Assembly (NCBI GenBank): GCA_023212695.1
Contig: JALCCG010000030.1
Coordinates: forward strand, 1 to 64,000
DNA: 64,000 nt
From: Sporisorium sorghi
Taxonomy: Eukaryota; Basidiomycota; Ustilaginomycetes; Ustilaginales; Ustilaginaceae
Reading direction: 5' to 3'
The translations under genes and the position numbers were made by a program. Numbering within the stretch: the stretch's first letter is position 1; each line of letters begins with the position of its first letter. This document shows positions 11,124 through 23,094 of this stretch, piece after piece. The notes beneath the pieces are model-generated. The model made no database searches. It saw nothing but the letters and a program-made list of their open reading frames with translations, and was not told the origin of the DNA.

Positions 11124-12627
11124 ATGCCGTACAGACTCGAGTACGCCAGCTCGAATCGCGCCGGCTGCAAGGGCCAAAAGCCCTGCTCCGGCACCAAGAT
11201 CCTCAAGGGTGAACTTCGTCTCGGTACTCTGGTCGAGATCCAGGGCTCTCAGTCGTTTCAGTGGAGGCACTGGGGATGCGTCACGCCCAGGATCATCCGA
11301 AACATTCAGGAGAAGGACGGCATCACCGACCCTGCAGACCTCGATGGCTTCGAAGACCTCATTCCTGAAGATCAGGCTCGTGTCACACGCGCCTTTGCCG
11401 ACGGTCACGTAGCTGCCGAAGATATCCCCGAGTCGGCGCTCAAGGGACAAGACAGCGAAGACGCCAAAGCTGTCGAGCAGCAGGCTGCCGCTGCGACCGA
11501 TCCTCCGGCTCCTCCCGCCAAGAAGCGAGGGTAAGTCATCGCAAAAAGATTTCGTGCTAATCACTAGGATTCTCATACTTACCGCGTTGCTGTTTTTCTG
11601 CACGTGTCGCCAACGCGTACCATGACCTTGCTTTGCCCACAGACGCCCCTCGAAGGCATCTCTCGAAGCACCTGCACCTGTCGCGGCACCTGCTGCCGCG
11701 CCCAGTGAGCCGTCGCCAAAGAAGCGCGGTCGTCCGCCCAAGAATGCAGCAGCCTCTCCACCTACTCCGGCTGCTCCTCAGCCTGCTACACCCGAAGCGT
11801 CGCAGCCAAAGAAGCGAGGACGTCCTCCCAAGGCGCAACCTGCTGCGGCACAGCCTGTTCAGCCAGTATCCGTTCCCGCTCCCGCACCGGGCCCCGTTGC
11901 GCCGGTCGCCCCCGCTGCTCCTGCTTCTGCTTCTCCCAAGAAGCGCGGACGACCGCCCAAGGCTGCTCCTGCTCCTGTAGCTGCTCCAGTCGCGCCTGCT
12001 CCTGCCAGGAAGAGAGGTCGCCCCTCGAATGAGTCGATCGCTGCTACTGCGGCCGGTGCAGCTTCGCCCGTCGCGACTCCTATCCACAACTATCCTGGCG
12101 TCAGCCCTGGCCTGCCTTTGGCCACCTTCGCGTCTCCTGTTGCTGCTCCCATTGACGGTGCTGCATCGACCCCCAAGAAGCGCGGTCGCTCACCGAAGAA
12201 TGCATCGGCCGCTCAAGCTAGCCCTAGTGTGGCAGCTCCTTACACTCCGCCTCGGCCTGCGTACGTTGCGCCACCGGCTCCTGCGACGCCTGTCGATGCG
12301 CCTGCCAAGAAGCGAGGCCGTCCGAAGAAGGAGGTGGACCCGGCCGCTGCCAACGCTGCGAGCCTGAGCCAGGTCACGACTCCGCCGCTTCCACACACGC
12401 CGATGGCTCTGCCGCCTGCTAGCCAAGCTTCGCCTATCGCGCCCAGCTCGGGCAAGAAACGCGGTCGTCCTCCCAAGGAGAAGGTCGAGGCTGACGAGCC
12501 CGAGCCGGCAAAGCGTCCACGCGGACGACCGAAGAAGTCGGACGCCGGTGTTGAGGCTGCTGCGCCAGTGCCCACTCCCGAGGCACCGGTCAAGAGGGGA
12601 CGCGGCCGACCGAAGAAGAGCCCCTAA
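11124..12627 (+). CDS. PARP-type zinc finger protein with ten AT-hooks (two exons)
   Basis: The exons are 11124-11530 and 11643-12627, giving 463 residues. The N-terminus is a PARP-type zinc finger with C15, C21, H49 and C52 around the block WRHWGCVTP, a form I associate with small fungal zf-PARP proteins; the first pair is spaced C-x5-C rather than the usual C-x2-C. After an acidic helix region come Ala/Pro-rich linkers carrying ten AT-hook cores (RGRP or close variants): KKRGRPSK, KKRGRPPKN, KKRGRPPKAQ, KKRGRPPKAA, RKRGRPSNE, KKRGRSPKN, KKRGRPKKE, KKRGRPPKEK, RPRGRPKKS and RGRGRPKKS. It probably binds DNA nicks or ends through the finger and AT-rich minor groove through the hooks, as a chromatin or repair factor. 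No PARP catalytic domain is present. The frame is continuous across the splice. Confidence 0.85.
11531..11642 (+). other. Spliceosomal intron in the zinc-finger/AT-hook gene
   Basis: A 112-base phase-2 intron with donor GTAAGT, a possible branch site ATGAC near 11621 and acceptor CCCACAG. Splicing joins AAGAAGCGAGG to ACGCCCCTCG, which restores a complete AT-hook. Without splicing the frame stops at a TAA made by the donor itself. Confidence 0.9.
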
Positions 12628-14835
12628 GCGCCATGCGATGATTGGATTGCCGTCGAGGAGCGGCTCTTGACTCGGCTTGTGCGGTGACTTGACTGGGCTC
12701 GTGCCTCTATGATATCCCATGTGTCTGTATTGATGCGCCGAAATGTCGCGCACGTCTCGAAGTGTTTCCTTGTATGATCAGAAAATTGTGTCTGTTGTAC
12801 CCCTTGTACCATCAATTGTAGTATTGTTCGCTGCGAATCGAAGTTTCGTTGTCTCCTTCTGTCTGCTTTCTGCGCTACGCTCAAAAGAAAGACTCGAGAA
12901 TGCGCGGGAAGCTGAGCCAGAGTCAAGCGCGGGAACGGAGCCGTCGAGCTGTTGGCAATGCTTGAGCAAGGTGATTGAGCTTTGCCGTCCGTCGGTGAGC
13001 GGCGACAGGATGGTGACTCGAGAGGATTCGAGTCAGAAAGGCAGACGTTGAAAGCAAAGAATGTGGACGCAGCAACCGCTGGGCATGGCGATTAAGGTTG
13101 CAATCAGAAAGCGAAGCTTTCCGCAGCCGTGCGGGGAAAGGAGGAGGACGATAACGGACGTTGGTGAAGGTGTTTCAGGTGATTGTCTCCGTCATCAGAC
13201 GGACGCTCTCAAATGCGGAGAAAGACGAGTGTTCGAGAGTGAAACGAGAACCTCGTGTCGGATAGAGCACAGCTTGCAACGATGGTCTCGACAACTTCGG
13301 CTCGTCCCCACACGAAAGCTTGACAACCCTTCAAGAGACGGAGGCATTGAAAGATCATCACATCGAGGTTGCTAGAGCATGACTGTCGCCGCTGTCCGTC
13401 GGTGCCGTCGAAGTCTTATCGCAACGTTGAGGACGGCAGAGTTTGACAAGTCACAAAAATGCGCACTCAATCTTGACATCGACGAAAAAGAAAGGGGAAA
13501 AAAAAAAAAAAAAAAAGGTGACCACAAAAAAGAGGGATTTCGGCGCAAAAAGATCTCTAGCCGGCGCATGGGCCGTTGCGCCTCATGCTCCTTCGGCACC
13601 ACACGCGGCTCACGGACGGCAAGCAATTGCGCTTTCACAGCAGCGGCTATCGAGCTTCGAGACGGCATCATCTTCACACCCGCTTGCATGGCCCGAAAGA
13701 CGGCCAAGGGAAGAGCAGAGCAGCTTGCGTGCGCCGTCGGCTCTTCTTCGAATGGCCTTGTCCGGAAAAATTTACAGAAAAAAAGAAACACAAAATCAAA
13801 ATTTGGCGGCTGGCCTGTTCGCTGCCGGAAAAAAAAAAAAAGAAGAGAAAAGGGGGGGAAGAAAAAAAAAAAAAGTGTTGGTCGACGACGCGCGGAGAGG
13901 TGGAGCCGCGACTGAGCTTTTCTCTGTGTCTTACACGATCCATTTTGCAAGTGGGGAACGAGTCGAAATGATCCGTCCTACGTCGTCGCTAGCGGCATCA
14001 GTCTGCGGGGCACCCCGTAGAGCGGCGAGAGCGTCACTTGGAGCGCCACACCATGCCATGGTGGCTAAGGCAGAATAAGCTCTCGGTTGAGTGAAGCATG
14101 CTGAGAGCCTTGGTTGGACGGAACGCCATTCCGTTTCGAGGTGGGGCTTTAAAATCTTAAAAAGTGGTGGCACAGGCGCTAGAAGAAGCAACGAAATTGA
14201 CACGCACACACCACGCAAAACCCACTTCAAAAATCACACTGGCACGCATGCACACAAGCACGCACGCTGTGCCAGAGAAAATCGCCGTTGGCCACCGCAA
14301 CCTTACGTGTGCAGGCCGAGAGCAACTGAGCCAACACTCTCTCGCTCTCTCTCACCAAAATCGGCTCCAGAGCGTTGGTGCACACTCGCCACTCACTTTC
14401 TCGCTCACTCTCCTCCTCCTCCCACCATCTTCCTCTGTGTTCCGTCTTGGCGTGGTGCTCGTCGTCATCGCTTTTCTTTGCATCTCTTCCTCACCTTCGT
14501 TTTCTCCTCACTTTCCTTGTCATCTTTGCTCTGCTGGTCTCTGTTCCGTTTGGCGCCGCATCATCCCTCGACTTGCCTCGTCCAGAACGCTGATCTTGCT
14601 CAACACCTCGGACAGCTCCAGCGCCCGCCCACCACCTCCTTGTCTAGACGGAACCTTGCTCTTGCGCTAGCTGGCTCGCGACCGACTCACGACTCGCTTC
14701 CTACCATCCTATCCAGCCCGTCACTCGGAAACTCCCTGCAAGCTTTGCTCCAACGACCACCTCGTCTTTCCTGGCCTACTTGCTGCTTGACGCTGCACCT
14801 CTGTAGCCTGTTTCGCACATCGACCTCGTCGCGCC

Positions 14836-14842
14836 TATATAA
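14836..14842 (+). promoter_or_regulatory. TATA-like element for SSD1
   Basis: TATATAA lies 314 bases before the SSD1 ATG and before a pyrimidine-rich, ATG-free leader with its own intron. A transcription start in the 14,865-14,900 interval would be usual. This is inferred from position only. Confidence 0.45.
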
Positions 14843-15024
14843 CCGATAGATCCCACGGACCCAATCGCCACCCTCATCCACCCCTCACACACTCTCACCT
14901 TCACTCCTCACTGCATCCCACTTTCCCCCTTTCGCTCACACCCTCTATCACTGCAACTCTCCTTGCACCTCTCCTAACCATCCTTCTTCACCCCAACCTC
15001 GCCACTTCAGTAGAACAACGTACA

Positions 15025-15103
15025 GTAAGTCCACTTTTGCCTACCCCGATTTCATCTCGACGGCGCCATCACTGACACCTCCACCGCTCTTTTTTCTCCT
15101 CAG
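15025..15103 (+). other. Probable 5' UTR intron of SSD1
   Basis: A 79-base candidate intron with donor GTAAGT, branch-like CTGAC at 15072-15076, a polypyrimidine stretch and acceptor CTCCTCAG. It ends 46 bases before the start codon. Confidence 0.7.
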
Positions 15104-15149
15104 ATTCATCAGCAGCTTGACATATCCCTCCTTCGTCTCGGTCGCAGCC

Positions 15150-16177
15150 ATGGATCGTTCAGAAAATCATCGCGATCTCAACGCCGTCACCAACCGCTTG
15201 GCCGCACAGACCGATCACCTCCAGGGCCACTTGCAGCAGCAGCTCAACCTCAACAGCAACGGCCAGCCTCGCAACATGTTTGCTTCCAGACCCGCCGGTC
15301 TCGCAAGTCTGGGCGAAGATGCCGAAGCCACCTCCGACGCCCCTCACTCGTCCCAGTCTCAGTCGACATACGCTCGTCAAGGTGGTCCTCGCTTTGCTGG
15401 CAATGCAGCTTTCCAGAGTGCCATGGCTCGCCATTCGAACCAACCCGGCAACGCGCTCCCACCCACCTCATCTGCCGACTTTCGAGCCAACCTGTCCCAC
15501 CAGCGTCAGCTCAGTCTACAGAGCCGCTTTGCGGATCTCGGTTACAATCTCGGTTCTGGTCTCGGTCCCACTCCTAGCGACGCCGACGACATGACCGACG
15601 ATGGCGCAAGCTCGATCGGATACGGCGCCTCGTCCTTTGATCCCACGCGAGGTCAGCGCGGACACGTCTCAGACTTCAGCTTCAGCTCGTCCGGCACCGC
15701 CTCGCATCGTCGCACCGGCAGCGACATGAGCGGCATGCTCTCCAACAGAGGCCATCAGCCTGCAGCCAGCGTCGGCGGCAACTCCAACTCGCTCTCGGCT
15801 CAGAGCCAGATGCTCGCCGAGCAGCAGATTGCTTTGCAGCAGCAGATCGAGATGCTTCAGCTCCAGCAGCAGCAGCTCATGCAGTCCGCAGGTCTTCCTC
15901 AACAGCCCTCAGCGAACAACCCGCTCAACGGCGGCAGTCACAGCTTTGGTGGCCATCGCCGCATCCAGAGTCACGCCCCTCGCTCAGGTCCCATGGGCAG
16001 CTTCTCCACCGCCAACTCGTTCAGCAACGGCGGTCTCAGCAATTTTGTCCCTAGCCAGCCCACCACTCAGACCCCCAACCTGCCCCGTGGTCACGGTCGC
16101 CGACACTCGGTCAATGTGCTCAACAAGGCTAATCAGCAACAGCAACAGCAACAGCAGCAACAGGGACAACAACAGCA

Positions 16178-16219
<42 letters not shown>

Positions 16220-19200
16220 CTCGCAACAACAGGGACAGCAACAACAGCAACAGCGCGGATCTCCCACCGCCGACAACATGCATAACAACGGTCCCACCAT
16301 GCACGCCAATCCCGACTTTTCCTTCCCGAGCACAGCCAGTGCTCAGCGCACAGCTCAGACTGCCTACCAGCCTTCGCAGCCCACCGTTGGCCACTATGCT
16401 CGTCCCTCTGCTCAGCTCACCGATCTTTCCCCCGATTACCTCATGGCCGGCGGCGGTCTTGTCAGTCTCAACTCGTTGGGCATGGGTGACTCCATGAATG
16501 ATCTCGCAGATGGCTTCGGCGGTGCTGGAGCTGGTGCCGGTCCTCCTCGAGCTGGTCACGCTCGCGGCAACAGCACCCAGTGGCGCATGGGCGGTGCCCA
16601 GGCGCCTCAGCTCGTTGATCTTGCTCAGGCGCAGGCTCACCTTGCCATGCTCCACCAGTTCCGAGAGTCGGCTGCTGTAACGGGTCATTACCGCGCTCCC
16701 TCTCTCGGCGGTGCCTTCAATCCCATGGCAGGTGGCTTCTCGGCAAATCAGTACGGCGGCGGCATGGGAGGCAACGGCCCCGGTGCTGTTCAGCGCAAGG
16801 CCCTCTTCGGCAACTACCTGCCTCAAGGTACTTTGCCCACCCTGCTTGCCCACGGCAAGATCGTCGTCGGTGTGCTGCGCATCAACAAGCGCAACCGAAG
16901 CGATGCCTACGTCACCACCGAGGTGCTCGACAGCGACATCTTCATCAGCGGCTCCAAGGATCGCAACCGCGCTCTCGAAGGTGATCTCGTCGCAGTCGAG
17001 CTTCTCGATCCTCTCGAAGTCTGGAACGTCAAGAAGGAAAAGGAGGACAAGAAGAAGCGCAAGGAGGAGCAAAACGGTCAGTTCTCGCGCAAGCCCGACA
17101 AGGCCAAGGATGACCTCGAGGTTGAAGGTGCTCAGCTTCGACTGATCGAGGACGAAGAGGAGACCGAGCAGAGCCCTCCTCAGCTGGCTGGCCATGTGGT
17201 CGCCATCGTCGAACGCTCGCCCGGGCAGCTCTTCTCCGGCACTTTGGGCCTGCTCCGACCCTCCTCTGCTGCGACCAAGGAGAAGCAGCAAGCCGAGAGG
17301 GTGCAGCGCGAGGGTGCCAGCGCCCTTGCTCCCGAGGTAAAGCCTCGCCCCAAGATCATCTGGTTCCGTCCCACGGACAAGCGGGTGCCCCTCATCGCCA
17401 TCCCTGCCGACCAGGCGCCCGAAGACTTTTGGGCCGAGGAGGGTCAGGATAGCTTCAACAGTCGTCTCTTTGTGGCCTGCATCAAGCGTTGGCCCATCAC
17501 GTCGCTCCACCCCTTTGGTGCTCTCGTCGAAGAGATTGGAGTCATCGGCAATGTCGAGGCCGAGACGCAGGCTTTGCTCAAGGACACGCTCAGCTCGGCC
17601 ACCGAAGCCTTCACCGAGAGCGCGCTCAAGTGCCTGCCCCCGCTCCCGTGGAAGATCCCCGAGAAGGAGTACGAGACCCGCAAGGACTTCCGTTCTCACC
17701 GCGTTTTCACCATCGACCCCGAAACCGCCAAGGACCTCGACGATGCCGTGCACGTTGTGCCTCTGGAAAATGGCAACTACGAGGTCGGTGTCCACATTGC
17801 CGATGTGTCGCACTTTGTCAAGCTCGGTTCGAGCCTCGACCGCGAGGCCCGCAAGCGCGGCACTTCCGTCTACTTGGTGCAGCGCGCTATCCCTATGCTC
17901 CCGCCCACGCTTAGCGAAGAGCTGTGCTCGCTCGTGCCTGACGTCGAGCGGCTCACCTTCTCGGCCGTGTTCACCATGAACAAGGACGCACAGGTGGTGA
18001 GCAGCTGGTTCGGAAAGTCGATCATCAACTCGTGCGCCAAGCTCGCTTACGCGGACGCGCAAAAGGTGATCGAAGGCGGCGAGCTGCCCAAGGACAAGAT
18101 CAAGGCGCACCAGCCCAAGGAGATCGCCGACGACATCCTCATCCTGCACAAGTTGGCTCAGAAGATGCGTGCTCGCCGATTCGAGACGGGCGCTCTCCGC
18201 ATCGACAACGTCAAGCTCAGCTTCAAGCTCGACGAGAACGGCTTGCCCACAGACGCGAGCATCTACTCTTCGTACGACGCACACCGACTCATCGAAGAGT
18301 TCATGCTTCAGGCCAACATCGCCGTTGCTCAGCAGATCGCTGCTGGTCTGCCGGACCTTGCGCTTCTTCGTCGACACGAGAAGCCGCTCGACCGACGTCT
18401 CGAGGGATTCCTGCGTCGTGCCAAGTCGATGGGTTACGACATTGACATCTCGTCTGGCGGCTCGCTGCACCGCAGTCTCAAGGAGATCAAGGACGATTCG
18501 GCTCGACAGGCGCTGCAGGCTCTCATGACCAATGCCATGATGAAGGCCAAATACTTTTGCACGGGCATGGTCGACATTGCCAAGTACCACCACTATGCGC
18601 TCAACGTGCCGGTCTACACGCACTTCACCTCGCCCATCCGTCGCTACGCCGATCTGATGGTGCACCGCCAGCTCGAGGCAGTGCTGGCCGAGCAAGACAA
18701 GTTCCCCGTCGACCGCGAAGCGATGGCCAAGATTGCGCAGCAGTGCAACGTCAAGAAGGATGCGGCCAAGCTGGCGCAGGAGCAGAGTGCTCACCTGTTC
18801 TTGTGCCTGCTGATCCACGACCTGACCATGCGCTACGGACCCGTGGTTCGTTCGGCGACCGTGATGGGCGTGCTGGATGCCGCTTTCGACGTGATCGTGC
18901 CCGAGTTTGGCATCGAGAAGCGCGTGCACGTGGATCAGATGCCGATCGAGAATCACACGTACGACGAAAAGACAAACGCGCTCTCGATCTACTGGAAGGA
19001 GCACGTCGACGTGATCGCCTGGCTCGCCGAGAACTCGGACGACGTGCACGTCAAGAAGCTGCAGGAGGTGGCGCAGCAGCACCAGATGATGGAGATGACG
19101 TCGCAGTCGCACACGGACGAGGCGGCGCTGTTTGCCGACGATGACGATGAGGACGACGAGACGTCGACGGCTAGCATCATTCGACAGCACAACGTGGAAG

Positions 19201-19400
19201 CTGCTAAAGATTCGCGACAGCGGGCCAAGAGTCTGCACAAGGCGGCGCTGCAGTTTGACGGTGTGCAGGCGGGGGCACGGGACAAGGTGCAGACGATCCG
19301 CGAGTTGATGCATGTGCCCGTGATTGTGACTTCGGACATGTCCAAGTCGCCGCCCGTGCTCAAGGTGTTTTCGGTGAATCCGTTTGCCGGTGGTCATTGA
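15150..19400 (+). CDS. SSD1: Ssd1/Dis3L2-family RNA-binding RNB protein
   Basis: This 1416-residue protein starts at the ATG in GCAGCCATGG. The first third is disordered, rich in Ser, Asn and Gln, with a long poly-Gln block (about residues 329-368) and RxxS sites of the kind phosphorylated by NDR kinases in yeast Ssd1. Cold-shock/OB modules follow (from about residue 548), then the RNase II (RNB) domain (about 845-1170) and a C-terminal S1-like region. Yeast Ssd1 is an inactive pseudonuclease that binds cell-wall mRNAs. Here the RNase II metal-binding signature DPETAKDLDDA is complete (D856, D862, D864, D865), so nuclease activity may be retained as in Dis3L2. The protein probably controls translation or decay of cell-wall and polarity mRNAs. 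It converges with the alpha-tubulin gene. Confidence 0.93.
16134..16254 (+). repeat. CAG/CAA repeat encoding poly-Gln in SSD1
   Basis: An in-frame run of CAG and CAA codons broken by single GGA codons and an AC-TCG interruption encodes Gln blocks in the disordered N-terminus. Purest CAG stretch is around 16190-16217. Length polymorphism between strains is likely. Confidence 0.95.
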
Positions 19401-20055
19401 GAGGTGGGGAAGACTTTGTGTTGGGATCGCGGCGGTAAACGTTGCGGATCGCCCGGAAGCTTTCCCCTTCTGCTTCGCCACGAGGTATGGCACGAAGAAC
19501 GTAGTATGAACTCAAGCAAAACACTTTCAAGAATCCCAAGAACCTCTCATATAGCAAATAGTATTTCCCAATAAGTCCCGCTGTTTACATGTCCCAATCC
19601 TCAGCATCTTTCAATTCCATCTTGCAGTGCAAGCCATTGTGTGAGTGTGCGAGGATCAACGGCGTCGGTGGGAATGATTGAGCGACGACGGGCACGCTTC
19701 CGATGTCTCATGGAGTGTCGCTCTCTACCGAACGTAGCTTGGAATGGTCTTGTTCGAGAGGGACAAAGGAGCGGGCACGGAGAGCAGCTGTGCAACCCCC
19801 GCGAGCTCCTCGTCGTCGTCTTCACTTCTGAGTGTGCTCCTTCAATCAGCATCGTGTGCAATTTGGATGCCACTCGACCGTGCAGATCGTTCCGCCCCTA
19901 AGTGCATTCCCGGAGGTTGACGTCAGTTGCAACCTCGTCGTGTGCTCGACACTCAGCGCTTTCCTCAGATCAAGCGAACCACTCTGCCACACTCGTCACA
20001 GCTCGAACCATTCAAGACCAGGACCAGGAAAGGAGACAAGGGCATGTTTGCGAGC

Positions 20056-20089
<34 letters not shown>

Positions 20090-20150
20090 GACGATACAAG
20101 ACACTAGATCAGCAGCCCCTGCATCCTACACCCCTCCGCGCCACTACCGC
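19401..20150. other. Convergent intergenic region between SSD1 and alpha-tubulin
   Basis: The 3' ends of SSD1 (plus) and alpha-tubulin (minus) should both lie here. A (GA)n microsatellite occupies 20059-20086. No gene is supported. Confidence 0.6.
20059..20086. repeat. (AG)n microsatellite
   Basis: About 14 uninterrupted AG units, probably within the 3' UTR zone of the alpha-tubulin gene, 65 bases beyond its stop codon. Confidence 0.95.
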
Positions 20151-21497
20151 TTAGTACTCAAGATCCTCCTCACCAACATCGACCGAGTCAAGGCCGACCT
20201 CCTCGTAGTCCTTCTCGAGCGCAGCAAGGTCCTCGCGCGCCTCGGAGAATTCACCCTCCTCCATACCCTCACCAACGTACCAGTGCACAAAGGCACGCTT
20301 CGAGTAGAGCAGGTCGAACTTGTTGTCGAGGCGGCCCCAGGCACCGGCGATCGCCGTGGTGTTGGCGAGCATGCACAGCGAGCGCGACACCTTGGCGAGG
20401 TCGCCGCCGGGCACGGTGGTCGGGGGCTCGTTGCAGATGCCGATCTTGAAACCGGTGGGGCACCAGTCGACAAACTGGATGGTGCGCTTGGTCTTGATGG
20501 TGGCGACGGCCGAGTTGACGTCCTTGGGCACCACGTCACCACGGTAGAGCAGACAGCAGGCCATGAACTTGCCGTCGCGCGGGTCGGCCTTGACCATCTG
20601 GTTGCCCTTCTCGAACGACGAGAAGGTCATCTCGGCGACCGAGTTCTGCTCGTGGCCGGCCTTGGCGGCCGAGAGGATGGGCGCGTAGGTGGCGAGCGGG
20701 AAGTGGATACGCGGGAAGGGCACCAGGTTGACCTGGAACTCGTTGAGGTCGACGTTGAGCGAGCCATCGAAGCGGAGCGAGGCGGTGATGGACGACACGA
20801 CCTGGGCAATGAGCCTGTTGAGGTTGGTGAAGCCGGGCGAGGCGATGCCGAGCTTGGTGCGGCAAATGTCGTAGATGGCCTCGTTATCGACCATGAACGA
20901 GCAGTCCGAGTTCTCGAGGGTGGTGTGCGTGGTGAGAACCGAGTTGTAAGGCTCAACGACGGACGAGCTCATCTTGGGCGAAGGGTACACCGAGAACTCG
21001 AGCTTGGCCTTCTTGCCAAAGTCCTGAGCCAGACGCTCGAGCAGGAGCGAACCGAAACCGGAACCGGTACCACCGCCGAACGAGTGGAAGACAAAGAAGC
21101 CCTGCAGACCCGAGCAGGCGTCGGCGAGCTTGCGAACGCGGTCGAGCGTCTGGTCGATGAGCTCCTTGCCCACCGTGTAGTGACCACGGGCGTAGTTGTT
21201 GGCGGCATCCTCCTTACCGGTGACGAGGGTCTCGGGGTGGAAGAGCGAACGGAAGGTGCCGGTGCGCACCTCGTCGACGACATTGGGCTCCAGGTCAACG
21301 TAGATGGAGCGGGGCACGTACTTGCCGCTGCCGGTCTCGCTGAAGAAGGTGGAGAAGCCGTCGTCGTTCTCCGAGGGGCTGCCCTCGAGGATGCGACCAT
21401 CGGGGCTGAGGCCGTGCTCGGCAAGGTAGAGCTCCCAGCAGGCGTTACCGATCTGGATACCGGCCTGGCCGACGTGGAGGGAAAGAACCTCACGCAT
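20151..21497 (-). CDS. TUB1: Alpha-tubulin
   Basis: This 448-residue protein is the GTP-binding subunit of the microtubule heterodimer. It starts [19 protein letters not shown], carries the tubulin signature GGGTGSG in the T4 loop, and has the alpha-type inserts and C-terminal acidic tail. The tail ends EEDLEY, so a C-terminal tyrosine, the substrate of detyrosination in other eukaryotes, is encoded. No Lys is visible in the loop where animal alpha-tubulin carries the acetylated K40. The coding part has no intron, but the leader probably has one. Length and motifs match the family throughout. Confidence 0.98.
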   Translation of the reverse strand: MREVLSLHVGQAGIQIGNACWELYLAEHGLSPDGRILEGSPSENDDGFSTFFSETGSGKYVPRSIYVDLEPNVVDEVRTGTFRSLFHPETLVTGKEDAANNYARGHYTVGKELIDQTLDRVRKLADACSGLQGFFVFHSFGGGTGSGFGSLLLERLAQDFGKKAKLEFSVYPSPKMSSSVVEPYNSVLTTHTTLENSDCSFMVDNEAIYDICRTKLGIASPGFTNLNRLIAQVVSSITASLRFDGSLNVDLNEFQVNLVPFPRIHFPLATYAPILSAAKAGHEQNSVAEMTFSSFEKGNQMVKADPRDGKFMACCLLYRGDVVPKDVNSAVATIKTKRTIQFVDWCPTGFKIGICNEPPTTVPGGDLAKVSRSLCMLANTTAIAGAWGRLDNKFDLLYSKRAFVHWYVGEGMEEGEFSEAREDLAALEKDYEEVGLDSVDVGEEDLEY

Positions 21498-21527
21498 GAT
21501 GGATGATGTTGTTTAGGTGGTGGGCTG

Positions 21528-21682
21528 CTGAGGAGAAAGTGCCAAAGATGAGATACCATAGTGTCAGCCATCGCTACTGTATCCCTTTGCAAAAACATCC
21601 CCTATTTCGAGGAGAGACGAGACCATCTTGCGCGACTGACTCGCAAACACAGATGCGGCCGAGTCGAATGATTGATACTTAC
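21528..21682 (-). other. Probable 5' UTR intron of the alpha-tubulin gene
   Basis: On the minus strand a GTAAGTAT donor and a CTCCTCAG acceptor bracket 155 bases, with a CTGAC branch-like site upstream of the acceptor. The intron ends 30 bases before the start codon. Leader introns are common in strongly expressed genes. Confidence 0.65.
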
Positions 21683-23094
21683 GTGTAGGTGAAGAGAGTG
21701 GGTGAAGATGGGAGGTGCGCTCAGAAGTAACGTAGAGCGAGAAAGTCTTGATGGTGGCCAAGAGGATAGTATGGGCGCGACGACGTCGACAAAGGCAGGC
21801 TGGCGGGAGAGGAATTGCGCTGGCTGCCGTCTCGAGACGAGGGTGTTGGCATTGCGAGCGATTGAGCTGCGTGCGTGTGTGTCTCTTTCTCTCCTCAGGT
21901 GCGCTCGCCGAAGTGCAAAAAGCACGACACTGAGCAACTGCCCGCGTGTTCTCCAAACCAACACCACTTCGAAAACGCTGAATTCAACGGAACGCAATTT
22001 TGGAGTTTTCAATTCGCACTGAATTCACAGATTTCAATTGGCGAGAGCGTGCGCGTTGGATGTGTGACTTTGAAGAAATTTCGGAAAAATGTGAGTGATT
22101 TCAGAGAAGAGAGGAACACGCGCGACCAGCAAACAACGCGACATCCGATCGAAAAAAAAAATGGTCGTCTGTTAGGTTTCCCCACAAGATCACGTGCACG
22201 TCTTGGCTGAAGGAAAGCTTTCCCCTGCTCGTCTTGGGTGGATGTCAACCTCGACCTGCTAGGGGATGAGTGCGAACAAGCAAGAAGACTGATAGCGAGT
22301 AGGAACGGTCACAGATCTGTACGAGTGTGCGAGGGTGTGCCTCGAGGACTCCGCTGCAAGACGGCTTGCAAGGAAATAGCGGCAAGATGCCGACGACGAT
22401 CAAAGCGCATCTCAGACCGTTTTTCGGACTGGTGACTTGTCATCCTCTCTCTTGTTCCCGGTCCTGTCAGGGCCGATGAAAACGACGGTGCCTCGCACTC
22501 ACAGTCAAGCGTGGAGAGTGTATGCCAAGCGCTAGCCTTGCACATGATCCGAGGCCTTTGGACGTTGGCTGAATGCTTACGGGCCGCTAACCGACCGAAA
22601 TGAGTGAAAAGACGTTGCTCCGTGCGGTCTTTTGCGAAAATCGCTTTAAATTTCTGAAAAATTCGTGACTTGTCGTGGCTCGGATTTGCAAGCAGAGCAG
22701 AGAGCAGCAGCGCAAAAAACTGTGACTTGGCGTCAGTCTCTGATAGCGAATTTGTGCAGTGGAGAGATCCGTCATCGACTGCTGCTGCTGCTATGCAAAA
22801 ATTGCAATCGCAGGCCACGACGCTGCTCAACTTGCTGGCTGCCTGGTAACGTACAGTGTTGCACATCGCAACCCAAAATTTTGTGTCATTCTCACCTTTC
22901 TTCAACCATACCATCCCACTCCAGCATTCTCGAAGAATCCTGGGCAGTGGAAAGCTCGTCTCAAGTCGTTGGAGCACTTTCGATCTGGTACGATTCTTTC
23001 CAGCTCAAAGCGGTGTCAGTGACTGGCAAACAAGTCAGGGGCCTAGATCGCCGGCGTCAAGGGCCGCCGTCTCCGTCTGCAGTTGCTGCTCACC
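21683..23094. other. Divergent promoter region between alpha-tubulin and the mitochondrial carrier
   Basis: This 1.4-kb region should contain both promoters. It is less GC-rich than the flanking genes. A 222-codon minus-strand frame around 22.3-23.0 kb has no recognisable domain and unconvincing composition, so I do not call it. Confidence 0.55.

Larger units (their letters stand above)
12628..15149. other. Long intergenic and leader region upstream of SSD1
   Basis: No gene is supported. Lys-rich frames at 13.4-14.1 kb are products of A runs (A19 at 13498-13516 and A-rich blocks at about 13826-13875). From about 14,330 the plus strand becomes strongly pyrimidine-rich up to the SSD1 start. 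It includes a TATA-like box at 14836-14842 and a leader intron at 15025-15103. I see no ATG between the TATA box and the SSD1 start. Confidence 0.6.

Noticed and set aside
13372..14078. Lys- or Phe-rich frames on both strands
   Set aside because: They are produced by A/T runs. A GC-richer island between the runs was checked for Pol III box A/box B and U6-like motifs; none was convincing.
14091..14849. 252-codon frame upstream of SSD1
   Set aside because: It is pyrimidine-biased with no domain and overlaps the likely promoter and TATA box.
15984..19493. 1169-codon minus-strand frame opposite SSD1
   Set aside because: It is a mirror of the GC-rich coding strand; the SSD1 frame has clear domains and the mirror has none.
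22309..22977. 222-codon minus-strand frame upstream of the carrier
   Set aside because: No domain, unusual Cys/Phe/Ser-rich composition, and location in a divergent promoter.
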